Shown: positions 24,901 to 36,900 of the stretch, piece after piece | How positions within the stretch are numbered: position 1 is the stretch's first letter | Layout: the number at the start of each line of letters is the position of its first letter | From: Oscheius dolichura | Taxonomy: Eukaryota; Nematoda; Chromadorea; Rhabditida; Rhabditidae | Direction: 5' to 3' | DNA: 64,000 nucleotides | NCBI GenBank assembly: GCA_932521035.1 | Contig: OW051497.1 | Span: 7,316,001 to 7,380,000 of the forward strand | The notes under the pieces: generated by a model | Seen by the model: only the letters and a program-made list of their open reading frames with translations | Told to the model about the DNA's origin: nothing | Database searches by the model: none | Translations under genes and position numbers: made by a program

Positions 24901-27900
24901 GGCTGAGAAGGACAAGGCTGACAAGCTGAACATCGAGAAGGAGAAGGCCGAGAAAGAGAAGGCTGAGAAGGACAAGGCTGACAAGCTGAAGATCGAGAAG
25001 GAGAAGGCCGAGAAAGAGAAGGCTGAGAAGGACAAGGCTGACAAGCTGAAGATCGAGAAGGAGAAGGCCGAGAAAGAGAAGGCTGAGAAGGACAAGACTG
25101 AAAAGGATAAGGCTGAAAAGGATAAGACCGACAAGTCCAAACTCGAGAAGGAGATGGCCGAGAAAGAGAAGGCTGAGAAGGACAAGGCTGACAAGCTGAA
25201 GCTCGAGAAGGAGAAGGCTGAGAAGGAGAAAGCTGAAAAGGACAAGGCTGAAAAGGATAAGACCGACAAGTCCAAACTCGAGAAGGAGAAGGCCGAGAAA
25301 GAGAAGGCCGAGAAGGAGAAGGCTGAAAAGGACAAGGCTGAAAAGGATAAGACCGACAAGTCCAAACTCGAGAAGGAGAATGCTGAGAAGGAGAAAGCTG
25401 ACAAGCTGAAGCTCGAGAAGGAGAAGGCCGAGAAAGAGAAGGCTGAGAAGGACAAGGCTGACAAGCTGAAGCTCGAGAAGGAGCAGGCCGAGAAAGAGAA
25501 GGCTGAGAAGGACAAGGCTGACAAGCTGAAGCTCGAGAAGGAGAAGGCCGAGAAAGAGAAGGCTGAGAAGGACAAGGCTGACAAGCTGAAGCTCGAGAAG
25601 GAGAAGGCCGAGAAAGAGAAGGCTGAGAAGGACAAGGCTGAAAAGGATAAGACCGACAAGTCCAAACTCGAGAAAGAGAAGGCTGAGAAGGAGAAAGCTG
25701 AGAAGGACAAGGCTGACAAGCTGAAGCTCGAGAAGGAGAAGGCCGAAAAGGATAAGACCGACAAGTCCAAACTCGAGAAGGAAAAGGCCGAGAAAGAGAA
25801 GGCTGAGAAGGACAAGACTGAAAAGGATAAGGCTGAAAAGGATAAGACCGACAAGTCCAAACTCGAGAAGGAGAAGGCCGAGAAGGAGAAGGCTGAGAAG
25901 GAGAAAGCTGAAAAGGACAAGGCTGAAAAGGATAAGACCGACAAGTCCAAACTCGAGAAGGAGAAGGCCGAGAAAGAGAAGGCTGAGAAGGACAAGGCTG
26001 ACAAGCTGAAGCTCGAGAAGGAGAAGGCCGAGAAAGAGAAGGCTGAGAAGGACAAGGCTGACAAGCTGAAGATCGAGAAGGAGAAGGCCGAGAAAGAGAA
26101 GGCTGAGAAGGACAAGACTGAAAAGGATAAGGCTGAAAAGGATAAGACCGACAAGTCCAAACTCGAGAAGGAGAAGGCCGAGAAAGAGAAGGCTGAGAAG
26201 GACAAGACTGAAAAGGATAAGGCTGAAAAGGATAAGACCGACAAGTCCAAACTCGAGAAGGAGAAGGCCGAGAAAGAGAAGGCTGAGAAGGACAAGGCTG
26301 ACAAGCTGAAGCTCGAGAAGGAGAAGGCCGAGAAAGAGAAGGCTGAGAAGGACAAGACTGAAAAGGAAAAGACCGACAAGTCCAAACTCGAGAAGGAGAA
26401 GGCCGAGAAAGAGAAGGCTGAGAAGGACAAGGCTGACAAGCTGAAGCTCGAGAAGGAGAAGGCCGAGAAAGAGAAGGCTGAGAAGGACAAGGCTGACAAG
26501 CTGAAGCTCGAGAAGGAGAAGGCCGAGAAAGAGAAGGCTGAGAAGGACAAGACTGAAAAGGATAAGGCCGAGAAGGATAAGACCGACAAGTCCAAACTCG
26601 AGAAGGAGAAGGCCGAGAAAGAGAAGGCCGAGAAGGAGAAGGCCGAGAAAGAGAAGGCTGAGAAGGACAAGGCTGACAAGCTGAAGCTCGAGAAGGAGAA
26701 GTCCGAGAAAGAGAAGGCTGAGAAGGACAAGGCTGACAAGCTGAAGCTCGAGAAGGAGAAGGCCGAGAAAGAGAAGGCTGAGAAGGACAAGGCTGACAAG
26801 CTGAAGCTCGAGAAGGAGAAGGCCGAGAAAGAGAAGGCTGAGAAGGACAAGGCTGACAAGCTGAAGCTCGAGAAGGAGAAGTCCGAGAAAGAGAAGGCTG
26901 AGAAGGACAAGGCTGACAAGCTGAAGCTCGAGAAGGAGAAGGCCGAGAAAGAGAAGGCTGAGAAGGACAAGGCTGACAAGCTGAAGCTCGAGAAGGAGAA
27001 GGCCGAGAAAGAGAAGGCTGAGAAGGACAAGACTGAAAAGGATAAGGCCGAGAAGGATAAGACCGACAAGTCCAAACTCGAGAAGGAGAAGGCCGAGAAA
27101 GAGAAGGCTGAGAAGGACAAGGCTGACAAGCTGAAGCTCGAGAAGGAGAAGGCCGAGAAAGAGAAGGCTGAGAAGGACAAGGTTGAAAAGGATAAGACCG
27201 ACAAGTCCAAACTCGAGAAGGAGAAGGCCGAAAAGGAGAAGGCCGAGAAGGAGAAGGCCGAAAAGGAGAAGGCCGAGAAGGAGAAGGCTGAAAAGGATAA
27301 GACCGACAAGTCCAAACTCGAGAAGGAGAAGGCCGAGAAAGAGAAGGCTGAGAAGGACAAGGCTGACAAGCTGAAGCTCGAGAAGGAGAAGGCCGAGAAA
27401 GAGAAGGCTGAGAAGGACAAGGTTGAAAAGGATAAGACCGACAAGTCCAAACTCGAGAAGGAGAAGGCCGAAAAGGAGAAGGCCGAGAAGGAGAAGGCCG
27501 AAAAGGAGAAGGCCGAGAAGGAGAAGGCTGAAAAGGATAAGACCGACAAGTCCAAACTCGAGAAGGAGAAGGCCGAGAAAGAGAAGGCTGAGAAGGACAA
27601 GGCTGACAAGCTGAAGCTCGAGAAGGAGAAGGCCGAGAAGGACAAGTCTGAAAAGGATAAGACCGACAAGTCCACACTCGAGAAGGAGAAGGCCGAGAAA
27701 GAGAAGGCTGAGAAGGACAAGGCTGACAAGCTGAAGCTCGAGAAGGAGAAGGCCGAGAAAGAGAAGGCTGAGAAGGACAAGGCTGACAAGCTGAAGCTCG
27801 AGAAGGAGAAGGCCGAGAAAGAGAAGGCTGAGAAGGACAAGACTGAAAAGGATAAGGCCGAGAAGGATAAGACCGACAAGTCCAAACTCGAGAAGGAGAA

Positions 27901-30900
27901 GGCCGAGAAAGAGAAGGCTGAGAAGGACAAGGCTGACAAGCTGAAGCTCGAGAAGGAGAAGGCCGAGAAAGAGAAGGCTGAGAAGGACAAGGTTGAAAAG
28001 GATAAGGCCGAGAAGGATAAGACCGACAAGTCCAAACTCGAGAAGGAGAAGGCCGAGAAAGAGAAGGCTGAGAAGGACAAGGCTGACAAGCTGAAGCTCG
28101 AGAAGGAGAAGGCCGAGAAAGAGAAGGCTGAGAAGGACAAGGCTGACAAGCTGAAGCTCGAGAAGGAGAAGGCCGAGAAAGAGAAGGCTGAGAAGGACAA
28201 GGCTGAAAAGGATAAGACCGACAAGTCCAAACTCGAGAAAGAGAAGGCTGAGAAGGAGAAAGCTGAGAAGGACAAGGCTGACAAGCTGAAGCTCGAGAAG
28301 GAGAAGGCTGAGAAGGACAAGGCTGACAAGCCGAAGATCGAGAAGGAGAAGGCCGAGAAAGAGAAGGCTGAGAAGGACAAGACTGAAAAGGATAAGGCTG
28401 AAAAGGATAAGACCGACAAGTCCAAACTCGAGAAGGAGAAGGCCGAGAAAGAGAAGGCTGAGAAGGACAAGGCTGAAAAGGATAAGGCTGAAAAGGATAA
28501 GACCGACAAGTCCAAACTCGAAAAGGAGAAGGCCGAGAAAGAGAAGGCTGAGAAGGACAAGGCTGACAAGCTGAAGCTCGAGAAGGAGAAGGCTGAGAAG
28601 GAGAAAGCTGAAAAGGACAAGGCTGAAAAGGATAAGACCGACAAGTCCAAACTCGAGAAGGAGAAGGCCGAGAAAGAGAAGGCTGAGAAGGACAAGGCTG
28701 ACAAGCTGAAGCTCGAGAAGGAGAAGGCTGAGAAGGAGAAAGCTGAGAAGGACAAGACTGAAAAGGATAAGACCGACAAGTCCAAACTCGAGAACGAGAA
28801 GGCCGAGAAAGAGAAGGCTGAGAAGGACAAGGCTGACAAGCTGAAGCTCGAGAAGGAGAAGGCCGAGAAAGAGAAGGCTGAGAAGGACAAGGCTGACAAG
28901 CTGAAGCTCGAGAAGGAGAAAGCTGAAAAGGACAAGGCTGAAAAGGATAAGACCGACAAGTCCAAACTCGAGAAGGAGAAGGCCGAGAAAGAGAAGGCTG
29001 AGAAGGACAAGGCTGACAAGCTGAAGCTCGAGAAGGAGAAGGCTGAGAAGGAGAAAGCTGAGAAGGACAAGACTGAAAAGGATAAGACCGACAAGTCCAA
29101 ACTCGAGAACGAGAAGGCCGAGAAAGAGAAGGCTGAGAAGGACAAGGCTGACAAGCTGAAGCTCGAGAAGGAGAAGGCCGAGAAAGAGAAGGCTGAGAAG
29201 GACAAGACTGAAAAGGATAAGGCCGAGAAGGATAAGACCGACAAGTCCAAACTCGAGAAGGAGAAGGCCGAGAAAGAGAAGGCTGAGAAGGACAAGACTG
29301 AAAAGGATAAGGCCGAGAAGGAGAAGGCTGAGAAGGAGAAAGCTGAAAAGGACAAGGCTGAAAAGGATAAGACCGACAAGTCCAAACTCGAGAAGGAGAA
29401 GGCCGAGAAAGAGAAGGCCGAGAAGGAGAAGGCCGAAAAGGAGAAGGCCGAGAAGGAGAAGGCTGAAAAGGATAAGACCGACAAGTCCAAACTCGAGAAG
29501 GAGAAGGCCGAGAAAGAGAAGGCTGAGAAGGACAAGACTGAAAAGGATAAGGCCGAGAAGGATAAGACCGACAAGTCCAAACTCGAGAAGGAGAAGGCCG
29601 AGAAAGAGAAGGCTGAGAAGGACAAGACTGAAAAGGATAAGGCCGAGAAGGAGAAGGCTCAGAAGGAGAAAGCTGAAAAGGACAAGGCTGAAAAGGATAA
29701 GACCGACAAGTCCAAACTTGAGAAGGAGAAGGCCGAGAAAGAGAAGGCCGAGAAGGACAAGACTGAAAAGGATAAGGCCGAGAAGGATAAGACCGACAAG
29801 TCCAAACTCGAGAAGGAGAAGGCCGAGAAAGAGAAGGCTGAGAAGGACAAGACTGAAAAGGATAAGGCCGAGAAGGAGAAGGCTGAGAAGGAGAAAGCTG
29901 AAAAGGACAAGGTTGAAAAGGATAAGACCGACAAGTCCAAACTCGAGAAGGAGAAGGCCGAGAAAGAGAAGGCTGAGAAGGACAAGACTGAAAAGGATAA
30001 GGCCGAGAAGGAGAAGGCTGAGAAGGAGAAAGCTGAAAAGGACAAGGCTGAAAAGGATAAGACCGACAAGTCCAAACTTGAGAAGGAGAAGGCCGAGAAA
30101 GAGAAGGCCGAGAAGGACAAGACTGAAAAGGATAAGGCCGAGAAGGATAAGACCGACAAGTCCAAACTCGAGAAGGAGAAGGCCGAGAAAGAGAAGGCTG
30201 AGAAGGACAAGACTGAAAAGGATAAGGCCGAGAAGGAGAAGGCTGAGAAGGAGAAAGCTGAAAAGGACAAGGCTGAAAAGGATAAGACCGACAAGTCCAA
30301 ACTTGAGAAGGAGAAGGCCGAGAAAGAGAAGGCTGAGAAGGACAAGGCTGACAAGCTGAAGCTCGAGAAGGAGAAGGCCGAGAAAGAGAAGGCTGAGAAG
30401 GACAAGACTGAAAAGGATAAGGCCGAGAAGGATAAGACCGACAAGTCCAAACTCGAGAAGGAGAAGGCCGAGAAAGAGAAGGCTGAGAAGGACAAGACTG
30501 AAAAGGATAAGGCCGAGAAGGAGAAGGCTGAGAAGGAGAAAGCTGAAAAGGACAAGGCTGAAAAGGATAAGACCGACAAGTCCAAACTTGAGAAGGAGAA
30601 GGCCGAGAAAGAGAAGGCCGAGAAGGAGAAGGCTGAGAAGGACAAGACTGAAAAGGATAAGGCCGAGAAGGATAAGACCGACAAGTCCAAACTCGAGAAG
30701 GAGAAGGCCGAGAAAGAGAAGGCTGAGAAGGACAAGGCTGACAAGCTGAAGCTCGAGAAGGAGAAGGCCGAGAAAGAGAAGGCTGAGAAGGAGAAAGCTG
30801 AAAAGGACAAGGCTGAGAAGGACAAGGCTGACAAGCTGAACCTCGAGAAGGAGAAGGCCGAGAAAGAGAAGGCTGAGAAGGACAAGACTGAAAAGGATAA

Positions 30901-33900
30901 GGCCGAGAAGGATAAGACCGACAAGTCCAAACTCGAGAAGGAGAAGGCCGAGAAAGAGAAGGCTGAGAAGGACAAGGCTGACAAGCTGAAGCTCGAGAAG
31001 GAGAAGGCCGAGAAAGAGAAGGCTGAGAAGGAGAAAGCTGAAAAGGACAAGGCTGAGAAGGACAAGGCTGACAAGCTGAACCTCGAGAAGGAGAAGGCCG
31101 AGAAAGAGAAGGCTGAGAAGGACAAGACTGAAAAGGATAAGACCGACAAGTCCAAACTCGAGAAGGAGAAGGCCGAGAAAGAGAAGGCTGAGAAGGACAA
31201 GGCTGACAAGCTGAAGCTCGAGAAGGAGAAGGCCGAGAAAGAGAAGGCTGAGAAGGACAAGGCTGACAAGCTGAAGCTCGAGAAGGAGAAGGCCGAAAAG
31301 GAGAAGGCCGAGAAGGAGAAGGCCGAAAAGGAGAAGGCCGAGAAGGAGAAGGCTGAAAAGGATAAGACCGACAAGTCCAAACTCGAGAAGGAGAAGGGCG
31401 AGAAAGAGAAGGCCGAGAAGGACAAGGCTGAAAAGGATAAGACCGACAAGTCCAAACTCGAGAAGGAGAAGGCCGAGAAAGAGAAGGCCGAAAAGGAGAA
31501 GGCCGAGAAGGAGAAGGCTGAAAAGGATAAGACCGACAAGTCCAAACTCGAGAAGGAGAAGGCCGAGAAAGAGAAGGCTGAGAAGGACAAGGCTGACAAG
31601 CTGAAGCTCGAGAAGGAGAAGGCCGAGAAAGAGAAGGCTGAGACGGACAAGGCTGACAAGCTGAAGCTCGAGAAGGAGAAGGCCGAAAAGGAGAAGGCCG
31701 AGAAGGAGAAGGCCGAAAAGGAGAAGGCCGAGAAGGAGAAGGCTGAAAAGGATAAGACCGACAAGTCCAAACTCGAGAAGGAGAAGGGCGAGAAAGAGAA
31801 GGCCGAGAAGGACAAGGCTGAAAAGGATAAGACCGACAAGTCCAAACTCGAGAAGGAGAAGGCCGAGAAAGAGAAGGCTGAGAAGGACAAGGCTGACAAG
31901 CTGAAGCTCGAGAAGGAGAAGGCCGAAAAGGAGAAGGCCGAGAAGGAGAAGGCCGAAAAGGAGAAGGCCGAGAAGGAGAAGGCTGAAAAGGATAAGACCG
32001 ACAAGTCCAAACTCGAGAAGGAGAAGGGCGAGAAAGAGAAGGCCGAGAAGGACAAGGCTGAAAAGGATAAGACCGACAAGTCCAAACTCGAGAAGGAGAA
32101 GGCCGAGAAAGAGAAGGCCGAAAAGGACAAGGTTGAAAAGGATAAGACCGACAAGTCCAAACTCGAGAAGGAGATGGCCGGGAAAGAGAAGGCTGAGAAG
32201 GACAAGGCTGACAAGCTGAAGCTCGAGAAGGAGAAGGCTGAGAAGGAGAAAGCTGAAAAGGACAAGGCTGAAAAGGATAAGACCGACAAGTCCAAACTCG
32301 AGAAGGAGAAGGCCGAGAAAGAGAAGGCTGAGAAGGACAAGGCTGACAAGCTGAAGCTCGAGAAGGAGAAGGCCGAGAAAGAGAAGGCTGAGAAGGACAA
32401 GGCTGACAAGCTGAAGCTCGAGAAGGAGAAGGCCGAGAAAGAGAAGGCTGAGAAGGACAAGGCTGACAAGCTGAAGCCCGAGAAGGAGAAGGCCGAGAAA
32501 GAGAAGGCTGAGAAGGACAAGGCTGACAAGCTGAAGCTCGAGAAGGAGAAGGCCGAGAAAGAGAAGGCTGAGAAGGACAAGACTGAAAAGGATAAGGCCG
32601 AGAAGGAGAAGGCTGAGAAGGAGAAAGCTGAAAAGGACAAGGCTGAAAAGGATAAGACCGACAAGTCCAAACTTGAGAAGGAGAAGGCCGAGAAAGAGAA
32701 GGCCGAGAAGGACAAGACTGAAAAGGATAAGGCCGAGAAGGATAAGACCGACAAGTCCAAACTCGAGAAGGAGAAGGCCGAGAAAGAGAAGGCTGAGAAG
32801 GACAAGACTGAAAAGGATAAGGCCGAGAAGGAGAAGGCTGAGAAGGAGAAAGCTGAAAAGGACAAGGCTGAAAAGGATAAGACCGACAAGTCCAAACTTG
32901 AGAAGGAGAAGGCCGAGAAAGAGAAGGCTGAGAAGGACAAGGCTGACAAGCTGAAGCTCGAGAAGGAGAAGGCCGAGAAAGAGAAGGCTGAGAAGGACAA
33001 GACTGAAAAGGATAAGGCCGAGAAGGATAAGACCGACAAGTCCAAACTCGAGAAGGAGAAGGCCGAGAAAGAGAAGGCTGAGAAGGACAAGGCTGACAAG
33101 CTGAAGCTCGAGAAGGAGAAGGCCGAGAAAGAGAAGGCTGAGAAGGACAAGGCTGACAAGCTGAAGCTCGAGAAGGAGAAGGCCGAAAAGGAGAAGGCCG
33201 AGAAGGAGAAGGCCGAAAAGGAGAAGGCCGAGAAGGAGAAGGCTGAAAAGGATAAGACCGACAAGTCCAAACTCGAGAAGGAGAAGGGCGAGAAAGAGAA
33301 GGCCGAGAAGGACAAGGCTGAAAAGGATAAGACCGACAAGTCCAAACTCGAGAAGGAGAAGGCCGAGAAAGAGAAGGCTGAGAAGGACAAGGCTGACAAG
33401 CTGAAGCTCGAGAAGGAGAAGGCTGAGAAGGAGAAAGCTGAAAAGGACAAGGCTGAAAAGGATAAGACCGACAAGTCCAAACTCGAGAAGGAGAAGGCCG
33501 AGAAAGAGAAGGCTGAGAAGGACAAGGCTGACAAGCTGAAGCTCGAGAAGGAGAAGGCTGAGAAGGAGAAAGCTGAAAAGGACAAGGCTGAAAAGGATAA
33601 GACCGACAAGTCCAAACTCGAGAAGGAGAAGGCCGAGAAAGAGAAGGCTGAGAAGGACAAGGCTGACAAGCTGAAGCTCGAGAAGGAGAAGGCCGAGAAA
33701 GAGAAGGCTGAGAAGGACAAGGCTGACAAGCTGAAGCTCGAGAAAGAGAAGGCCGAGAAAGAGAAGGCTGAGAAGGACAAGGCTGACAAGCTGAAGCCCG
33801 AGAAGGAGAAGGCCGAGAAAGAGAAGGCTGAGAAGGACAAGGCTGACAAGCTGAAGCTCGAGAAGGAGAAGGCCGAGAAAGAGAAGGCTGAGAAGGACAA

Positions 33901-36900
33901 GACTGAAAAGGATAAGGCTGAAAAGGATAAGACCGACAAGTCCAAACTCGAGAAGGAGAAGGCCGAGAAAGAGAAGGCTGAGAAGGACAAGACTGAAAAG
34001 GATAAGGCTGAAAAGGATAAGACCGACAAGTCCAAACTCGAGAAGGAGAAGGCCGAGAAAGAGAAGGCTGAGAAGGACAAGACTGAAAAGGATAAGGCTG
34101 AAAAGGATAAGACCGACAAGTCCAAACTCGAGAAGGAGAAGGCCGAGAAAGAGAAGGCTGAGAAGGACAAGACTGAAAAGGATAAGACCGACAAGTCCAA
34201 ACTCGAGAACGAGAAGGCCGAGAAAGAGAAGGCTGAGAAGGACAAGGCTGACAAGCTGAAGCTCGAGAAGGAGAAGGCTGAGAAGGAGAAAGCTGAAAAG
34301 GACAAGGCTGAAAAGGATAAGACCGACAAGTCCAAACTCGAGAAGGAGAAGGCCGAGAAAGAGAAGGCTGAGAAGGACAAGGCTGACAAGCTGAAGCTCG
34401 AGAAGGAGAAGGCCGAGAAAGAGAAGGCTGAGAAGGACAAGGCTGAAAAGGATAAGGCTGAAAAGGATAAGACCGACAAGTCCAAACTCGAGAAGGAGAA
34501 GGCCGAGAAAGAGAAGGCCGAGAAGGAGAAGGCCGAGAAAGAGAAGGCTGAGAAGGACAAGGCTGACAAGCTGAAGCTCGAGAAGGAGAAGGCCGAGAAA
34601 GAGAAGGCTGAGAAGGACAAGGCTGACAAGCTGAAGCTCGAGAAGGAGAAGGCCGAGAAAGAGAAGGCTGAGAAGGACAAGGTTGAAAAGGATAAGACCG
34701 ACAAGTCCAAACTCGAGAAGGAGAAGGCCGAGAAAGAGAAGGCTGAGAAGGACAAGGCTGACAAGCTGAAGCTCGAGAAGGAGAAGGCCGAGAAAGAGAA
34801 GGCTGAGAAGGACAAGGCTGACAAGCTGAAGCTCGAGAAGGAGAAGGCCGAGAAAGAGAAGGCTGAGAAGGACAAGGCTGACAAGCTGAAGCCCGAGAAG
34901 GAGAAGGCCGAGAAAGAGAAGGCTGAGAAGGACAAGGCTGACAAGCTGAAGCTCGAGAAGGAGAAGGCCGAGAAAGAGAAGGCTGAGAAGGACAAGACTG
35001 AAAAGGATAAGGCTGAAAAGGATAAGACCGACAAGTCCAAACTCGAGAAGGAGAAGGCCGAGAAAGAGAAGGCTGAGAAGGACAAGACTGAAAAGGATAA
35101 GGCTGAAAAGGATAAGACCGACAAGTCCAAACTCGAGAAGGAGAAGGCCGAGAAAGAGAAGGCTGAGAAGGACAAGACTGAAAAGGATAAGGCTGAAAAG
35201 GATAAGACCGACAAGTCCAAACTCGAGAAGGAGAAGGCCGAGAAAGAGAAGGCTGAGAAGGACAAGACTGAAAAGGATAAGACCGACAAGTCCAAACTCG
35301 AGAACGAGAAGGCCGAGAAAGAGAAGGCTGAGAAGGACAAGGCTGACAAGCTGAAGCTCGAGAAGGAGAAGGCTGAGAAGGAGAAAGCTGAAAAGGACAA
35401 GGCTGAAAAGGATAAGACCGACAAGTCCAAACTCGAGAAGGAGAAGGCCGAGAAAGAGAAGGCTGAGAAGGACAAGGCTGACAAGCTGAAGCTCGAGAAG
35501 GAGAAGGCCGAGAAAGAGAAGGCTGAGAAGGACAAGGCTGAAAAGGATAAGGCTGAAAAGGATAAGACCGACAAGTCCAAACTCGAGAAGGAGAAGGCCG
35601 AGAAAGAGAAGGCCGAGAAGGAGAAGGCCGAGAAAGAGAAGGCTGAGAAGGACAAGGCTGACAAGCTGAAGCTCGAGAAGGAGAAGGCCGAGAAAGAGAA
35701 GGCTGAGAAGGACAAGGTTGAAAAGGATAAGACCGACAAGTCCAAACTCGAGAAGGAGAAGGCCGAGAAAGAGAAGGCTGAGAAGGACAAGGCTGACAAG
35801 CTGAAGCTCGAGAAGGAGAAGGCCGAGAAAGAGAAGGCTGAGAAGGACAAGACTGAAAAGGATAAGTCCGAGAAGGATAAGACCGACAAGTCCAAACTCG
35901 AGAAGGAGAAGGCCGAGAAAGAGAAGGCTGAGAAGGACAAGGCTGACAAGCTGAAGCTCGAGAAGGAGAAGGCCGAAAAGGAGAAGGCCGAGAAGGAGAA
36001 GGCCGAAAAGGAGAAGGCCGAGAAGGAGAAGGCTGAAAAGGATAAGACCGACAAGTCCAAACTCGAGAAGGAGAAGGGCGAGAAAGAGAAGGCCGAGAAG
36101 GACAAGGCTGAAAAGGATAAGACCGACAAGTCCAAACTCGAGAAGGAGAAGGCCGAGAAAGAGAAGGCCGAAAAGGACAAGGTTGAAAAGGATAAGACCG
36201 ACAAGTCCAAACTCGAGAAGGAGATGGCCGGGAAAGAGAAGGCCGAGAAGGAGAAGGCCGAGAAAGAGAAGGCTGAGAAGGACAAGGCTGACAAGCTGAA
36301 GCTCGAGAAGGAGAAGGCCGAGAAAGAGAAGGCTGAGAAGGACAAGGCTGACAAGCTGAAGCCCGAGAAGGAGAAGGCCGAGAAAGAGAAGGCTGAGAAG
36401 GACAAGGCTGACAAGCTGAAGCTCGAGAAGGAGAAGGCCGAGAAAGAGAAGGCTGAGAAGGACAAGGCTGACAAGGATAAGGCTGAAAAGGACAAGGCTG
36501 ACAAGCTGAAGGCCGAGAAAGAGAAGGCCGAAAAGGACAAGGTTGAAAAGGATAAGACCGACAAGTCCAAACTCGAGAAGGAGATGGCCGGGAAAGAGAA
36601 GGCCGAGAAGGAGAAGGCCGAGAAAGAGAAGGCTGAGAAGGACAAGGCTGACAAGCTGAAGCTCGAGAAGGAGAAGGCCGAGAAAGAGAAGGCTGAGAAG
36701 GACAAGGCTGACAAGCTGAAGCCCGAGAAGGAGAAGGCCGAGAAAGAGAAGGCTGAGAAGGACAAGGCTGACAAGCTGAACAAGGCCGAGAAAGAGAAGG
36801 CTGAGAAGGACAAGGCCGAGAAAGAGAAGGCTGAGAAGGACAAGGCTGACAAGCTGAAGGCCGAGAAAGAGAAGGCCGAAAAGGACAAGGTTGAAAAGGA

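Noticed and set aside
27183..27614. Plus-strand off-frame Arg-rich open frames (also near 29718, 32673, 38961, 49640)
   Set aside because: They are +1 or +2 readings of GAGAAG-type repeats and give RRRPRKRR strings.
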